Positions 12,665 to 15,372 of a DNA stretch of 15,372 nucleotides are shown here, one piece after another. Source of the DNA: an uncultured Bacteroidales bacterium (GTDB lineage: Bacteria > Bacteroidota > Bacteroidia > Bacteroidales > UBA932). Made by a program: the position numbers and the translations under genes. The stretch is from positions 1-15,372 of the forward strand of contig CAMJHW010000021.1 of the NCBI GenBank assembly GCA_946405645.1, written 5' to 3'. The notes beneath the pieces are model-generated. The model saw only the letters and a program-made list of their open reading frames with translations, did not search any database and was not told the DNA's origin. Positions within the stretch are counted from its first letter, which is position 1, and every line of letters begins with the position of its first letter.

Positions 12665-14530
12665 ATGAGACGACTCTTCTTGTCAGCCATCGCCGTTTTC
12701 CTGGCGTTCTGCGCTCTGGGCGCTGATATTCCGGGACTTGGCGCGCATCCGCGGCTCCTGCTTCCGGCAGGGGAGGAGCCGCGCATCGGCGCCGGCAGCC
12801 CGCTCGCCAGGCCCGACAGCGTCATCCTCGCTTTCAGCGACGCCGTCCTCGACATCCCTCCGGTGGAGAGGGTGATGACAGGCAGGCGCCTGCTGCATAC
12901 CTCGCGCGAGGCTTCGAAGCGCATATTCTGGCTGTCGTGGACGTATCGTGTCCACGGCGGAGAGGCATATGCCCGCAGGGCGGTGGAGGAGATGCTCGCA
13001 GTCAGCGGGTTCTCCGACTGGAATCCTTCCCATTTCCTGGATGTGGGAGAGATGACGATGGCCGTGGCCATAGGATATGACTGGCTGTATGGCGAGATGA
13101 CTCCTGCGGAGCGGGAGAAGGTAGCCGGAGCCATCCTGGACAAGGGGCTGAACGCCGCTCTGGATGAGGGCGCCGCATGGTTCTATACCAGTGAGATCAA
13201 CTGGAACTCCGTCTGTAACGCCGGTATGGTTTACGGGGCTCTCGCCGTTTGGGAGGAGGCTCCGGAGTTCTGTTCTGAGATGCTGGCCAAGTCCCTGGAA
13301 TCCAATAAACTGGCATATAAGGGCTATTCCGGAGGAGGCTATGCCGAAGGATATAACTATTGGGGCTACGGGTCCTCGTTCCAGGTCATGCTGGAGGCAG
13401 CCGTCGAGACGGCTTTGCCCGCATTGTCCCGAGAGCCGAAGCCCGACGGATACGGTGACTTCCTGGCTTCGGCGGATTTCGTCCGCTTCACCAGTACGCC
13501 GGCCGGGAACTGCTTCAGTTTCTCGGACTGCAGGCGCAAGGCCGTAGGACAGTATATGCAGGCCTGGATGGCCGGACATGGCGGTTCCGGTTCCTTGCTC
13601 TATCCCGAGATACGCATAATGGAGGATACCGGATACTCGAGCCTTTGCGAAGAGAGACTGTTTCCGATGTACCTCATCAGCATGGCCTCTTCAGGGATGC
13701 AGCCGGATGTCGAACCGCCTTCCGACCACTATTACACCTGCGGAGGGACTACACCCGTTTTCGTATACAGGGAAGGGTGGAGGTCACGGGATGACGATTA
13801 CCTCGGCATCAAGGGCGGGCTGACCATGTCCAGCCATTCCCATTGTGACCAGGGCTCCTTCTACTACGAGTCCGATGGAGTGGCCTGGGCTACTGACCTC
13901 GGAATGCAGGACTACAATTCTCTGGAATCGGCCGGGGTGGACCTGTGGGACATGACCTGGGACAGCGAGCGCTGGCAGGTGTTCCGTATAGGTCCCTTCT
14001 CGCACAATATCCTGACAGTGAACGGCCATGTCCCGAATGTCAGGCACCCCGTGGATTTCCGTACGGTCTGGATGCCGGAAAGGCCTTTGGCGGGGGACCG
14101 TATCGGGGCGGCACTCGACCTGAGCGAACTGTACACCGAGGATCTGGAATCCTGTTCGCGGGAAGTATGGTTGCAGGGAGACGACCTGCACGTGGTCGAT
14201 TTTGTACAGGCCGGGGACTCGGCCTGCACCGTCCGCTGGGCCATGTGTACCGAAGCGGAGACCGTCGGCCTTCAGCCGGACGGAGTCTCCTTCGAGCTGG
14301 GGGCGGGCGGGCACCTGAGAGTGCTGTCGGCGGAAATACTGGACGGGGAACGACCGGCGGCCGGGACCTGGCCGGTGACTTATGATCCCGCCCGTCCGGA
14401 CCTTGACGGCATGGAGTATCTTCATCCCACTGATGAACCCAATCCCGGCTCTTCTCTTGTCGGGTACACCTTCACCTTGCAGGCGCATCGGAAAGCTGCC
14501 CTGCATGTGATTCTCAGGAAGTTGAATTAG
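12665..14530 (+). CDS. Secreted heparinase II/III-like polysaccharide lyase
   Basis: Probably cleaves uronic-acid-containing polysaccharides by beta-elimination in the periplasm or outside the cell; the substrate cannot be read from sequence. The 621 residues have a Sec-type signal peptide (1-20, MRRLFLSAIAVFLAFCALGA) and an (alpha/alpha) toroid domain (about 60-350) with SDWNPSHFLDVGEMTMAVA (117-135), EINWNSVCNAG (177-187) and YAEGYNYWGYG (226-236). The C-terminal beta-sandwich of the Hepar_II_III type carries MSSHSHCDQGSF (388-399), the family's His-x-His-x-Asp loop, then VAWATDLGMQDY (406-417). There is no lipobox, so it is likely soluble. An earlier in-frame ATG at 12590 would add 25 residues, but these cross the -7 box and spoil the signal peptide. 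It is alone, with no SusC/D neighbours, and ends 3 bp before the trmD stop. Confidence 0.87.
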   Translation: MRRLFLSAIAVFLAFCALGADIPGLGAHPRLLLPAGEEPRIGAGSPLARPDSVILAFSDAVLDIPPVERVMTGRRLLHTSREASKRIFWLSWTYRVHGGEAYARRAVEEMLAVSGFSDWNPSHFLDVGEMTMAVAIGYDWLYGEMTPAEREKVAGAILDKGLNAALDEGAAWFYTSEINWNSVCNAGMVYGALAVWEEAPEFCSEMLAKSLESNKLAYKGYSGGGYAEGYNYWGYGSSFQVMLEAAVETALPALSREPKPDGYGDFLASADFVRFTSTPAGNCFSFSDCRRKAVGQYMQAWMAGHGGSGSLLYPEIRIMEDTGYSSLCEERLFPMYLISMASSGMQPDVEPPSDHYYTCGGTTPVFVYREGWRSRDDDYLGIKGGLTMSSHSHCDQGSFYYESDGVAWATDLGMQDYNSLESAGVDLWDMTWDSERWQVFRIGPFSHNILTVNGHVPNVRHPVDFRTVWMPERPLAGDRIGAALDLSELYTEDLESCSREVWLQGDDLHVVDFVQAGDSACTVRWAMCTEAETVGLQPDGVSFELGAGGHLRVLSAEILDGERPAAGTWPVTYDPARPDLDGMEYLHPTDEPNPGSSLVGYTFTLQAHRKAALHVILRKLN

Positions 14531-14533
14531 CTT

Positions 14534-15211
14534 TTATTTCTTCAGGAGCTCCGGGCGGAGGGCCTTGGTGCGGGCGAGCGCCTGCTCGTCCTGCCATGCC
14601 CGTATCAGCTTGGGATTGCCGCTCAGGAGAACGTCGGGGACCTTCCAGCCGTTGAATTCGGCGGGACGGGTATAGACGGGAGGGGAGAGGAGGTCGTCCT
14701 GGAAGGAATCGCTCAGGGCGGAGGTCTCGTCGGTCAGGGCCCCGGGGATGAGGCGGATGATGCTGTCGGCCAGCAGGGCCGCAGGGATTTCCCCTCCGCT
14801 GACGACATAGTCGCCCACGGAGATCTCACGGGTGACGAGATGCTCGCGGATGCGGTGGTCGACTCCCTTGTAGTGGCCGCAGAGGATGATGATGTTCTCC
14901 TTGAGGGAGAGTTCGTTGGCGATGCCCTGGTTCAGGACCTCGCCGTCGGGGGACATGTAGATGACCTCGTCGTAGTCTCTCTCGGCTTTCAGCTCCTCAA
15001 TCATCCTGAAGACCGGCTCCACCATCATGACCATCCCGGCGTCTCCGCCGTAGCTGTAGTCATCGACGTTCTTGCGCGGGCCGATGCCGTATTTGCGGAG
15101 ATGATGGACGTGGATTTCGACCAGGCCTTTCTTGATGGCGCGGCCGACGATGGAGTGCGCCAGAGGGCTCTCCAGAAGCTCCGGAACTACGGTCAGGATA
15201 TCGATTCTCAT
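14534..15211 (-). CDS. trmD: tRNA (guanine-37-N1)-methyltransferase TrmD
   Basis: Transfers a methyl group from S-adenosylmethionine to N1 of G37 next to the anticodon, preventing +1 frameshifts. The 225 residues show the SPOUT trefoil-knot signatures: YGGDAGM (about 54-60), [11 protein letters not shown] (about 85-95), [12 protein letters not shown] (about 109-120) and [16 protein letters not shown] (about 128-143), followed by the [20 protein letters not shown] region that marks TrmD. The start is taken at 15211 ([11 protein letters not shown]), the usual family start; an in-frame ATG at 15244 would add 11 residues that include the -7 region and is rejected. The gene is convergent with the lyase, with 3 bp between stops and no hairpin, and divergent from the gene at the window end. 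Confidence 0.96.
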   Translation of the reverse strand: MRIDILTVVPELLESPLAHSIVGRAIKKGLVEIHVHHLRKYGIGPRKNVDDYSYGGDAGMVMMVEPVFRMIEELKAERDYDEVIYMSPDGEVLNQGIANELSLKENIIILCGHYKGVDHRIREHLVTREISVGDYVVSGGEIPAALLADSIIRLIPGALTDETSALSDSFQDDLLSPPVYTRPAEFNGWKVPDVLLSGNPKLIRAWQDEQALARTKALRPELLKK

Positions 15212-15241
15212 GGGCGTTCGTACATTTTGAATTATGTTCTG

Positions 15242-15249
15242 CAAAAATA
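15242..15249 (-). promoter_or_regulatory. Bacteroidetes -7 box for trmD
   Basis: The minus strand reads TATTTTTG, ending 30 bp before the trmD ATG at 15211. The -33 match is weak. It is back-to-back with the plus-strand box at 15272-15279. Confidence 0.6.
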
Positions 15250-15271
15250 GCGTTTTTATCCAACTTTTTGG

Positions 15272-15279
15272 TATATTTG
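15272..15279 (+). promoter_or_regulatory. Bacteroidetes -7 box for the gene at the window end
   Basis: TATATTTG matches TAnnTTTG and ends 40 bp before the ATG at 15320. It is divergent from the trmD promoter, 22 bp away, so the two cores overlap. Confidence 0.65.
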
Positions 15280-15319
15280 CGTTCTACTACCTATTTATTT
15301 ACTGATACTCTATTATTTT

Positions 15320-15372
15320 ATGAGCGAAATTATCCTTCCTGAAGAGAACCTTTCTTCAGATGTACTTGAGAA
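15320..15372 (+). CDS. Start of an unidentified gene, cut by window end
   Basis: An open frame begins at the ATG at 15320 and reads MSEIILPEENLSSDVLE to the window edge. The upstream -7 box and AT-rich leader support a real gene start. Seventeen residues are too few to name the product; no signal peptide is apparent. Confidence 0.6.
   Translation, partial: MSEIILPEENLSSDVLE

Noticed and set aside
12683..13579. 298-residue minus-strand open frame opposite the lyase
   Set aside because: It lies wholly within the lyase gene, which has a signal peptide and family motifs; the antisense frame shows no domain.
1..15372. CRISPR array, insertion sequence, prophage, tRNA or toxin-antitoxin genes
   Set aside because: No regularly spaced repeats, terminal inverted repeats with transposase, phage genes or tRNA cloverleaf were seen by reading both strands by eye; a tRNAscan or repeat search would confirm.

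Overview
This window looks like chromosomal DNA from a GC-rich member of the Bacteroidales (Bacteroidota). Five features point that way. Almost every gene or operon that starts after an intergenic gap has a TAnnTTTG -7 box, the signature of the Bacteroidetes primary sigma factor. NusB is the long (~320 aa) Bacteroidetes form. There is a PUR-alpha/DUF3276 protein and a DUF5606 protein. A GlsB/GlsA-like acyltransferase pair (glycine lipids) is present. Exported proteins begin with lipoprotein signal peptides. The genus cannot be fixed from this sequence alone.

Layout. (1) 1-906, minus: a partial purine nucleoside phosphorylase behind a DUF3276/PUR-alpha gene, with an intrinsic terminator between them. 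(2) 1002-6541, plus: a dense housekeeping run of nusB, yajC, a YbbR-domain protein, coaE read in frame into DUF5606, rimO and a lipoprotein. It ends tail-to-tail, with a 17-bp overlap, against the next block. (3) 6525-8426, minus: a two-gene acyltransferase operon, a PlsC-like O-acyltransferase followed by a GNAT-type N-acyltransferase, probably making glycine lipids (commendamide family). (4) 8521-11172, minus: a GpsA-like dehydrogenase of an unusual clade followed by a lipoprotein alpha-L-fucosidase (GH29). (5) 11267-12383, plus: the RNase P RNA gene, with a glutaminyl-peptide cyclotransferase lipoprotein whose start codon abuts the RNA's 3' T-tract. (6) 12384-12664: an AT-rich 281-bp intergenic region with a leftward consensus promoter (TTTG-N19-TACCTTTG), several hairpins and a strong terminator-like hairpin, a good candidate for an undescribed small RNA. 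(7) 12665-14530, plus: a secreted heparinase II/III-like polysaccharide lyase, apparently expressed leaderless. (8) 14534-15211, minus: trmD, and a divergent gene cut off by the window end.

Most genes are well-known housekeeping or glycan-use functions. Nothing here looks like a defence island, prophage or transposon. The most notable items are the orphan stable-RNA-type promoter and its structured transcript at 12437-12568; the coaE-DUF5606 in-frame join, which depends on a run of five A's and carries an internal promoter; the promoter built into a terminator at 8449-8490; and the leaderless lyase gene. All functions are read from sequence motifs and remembered family features; no database search was run.
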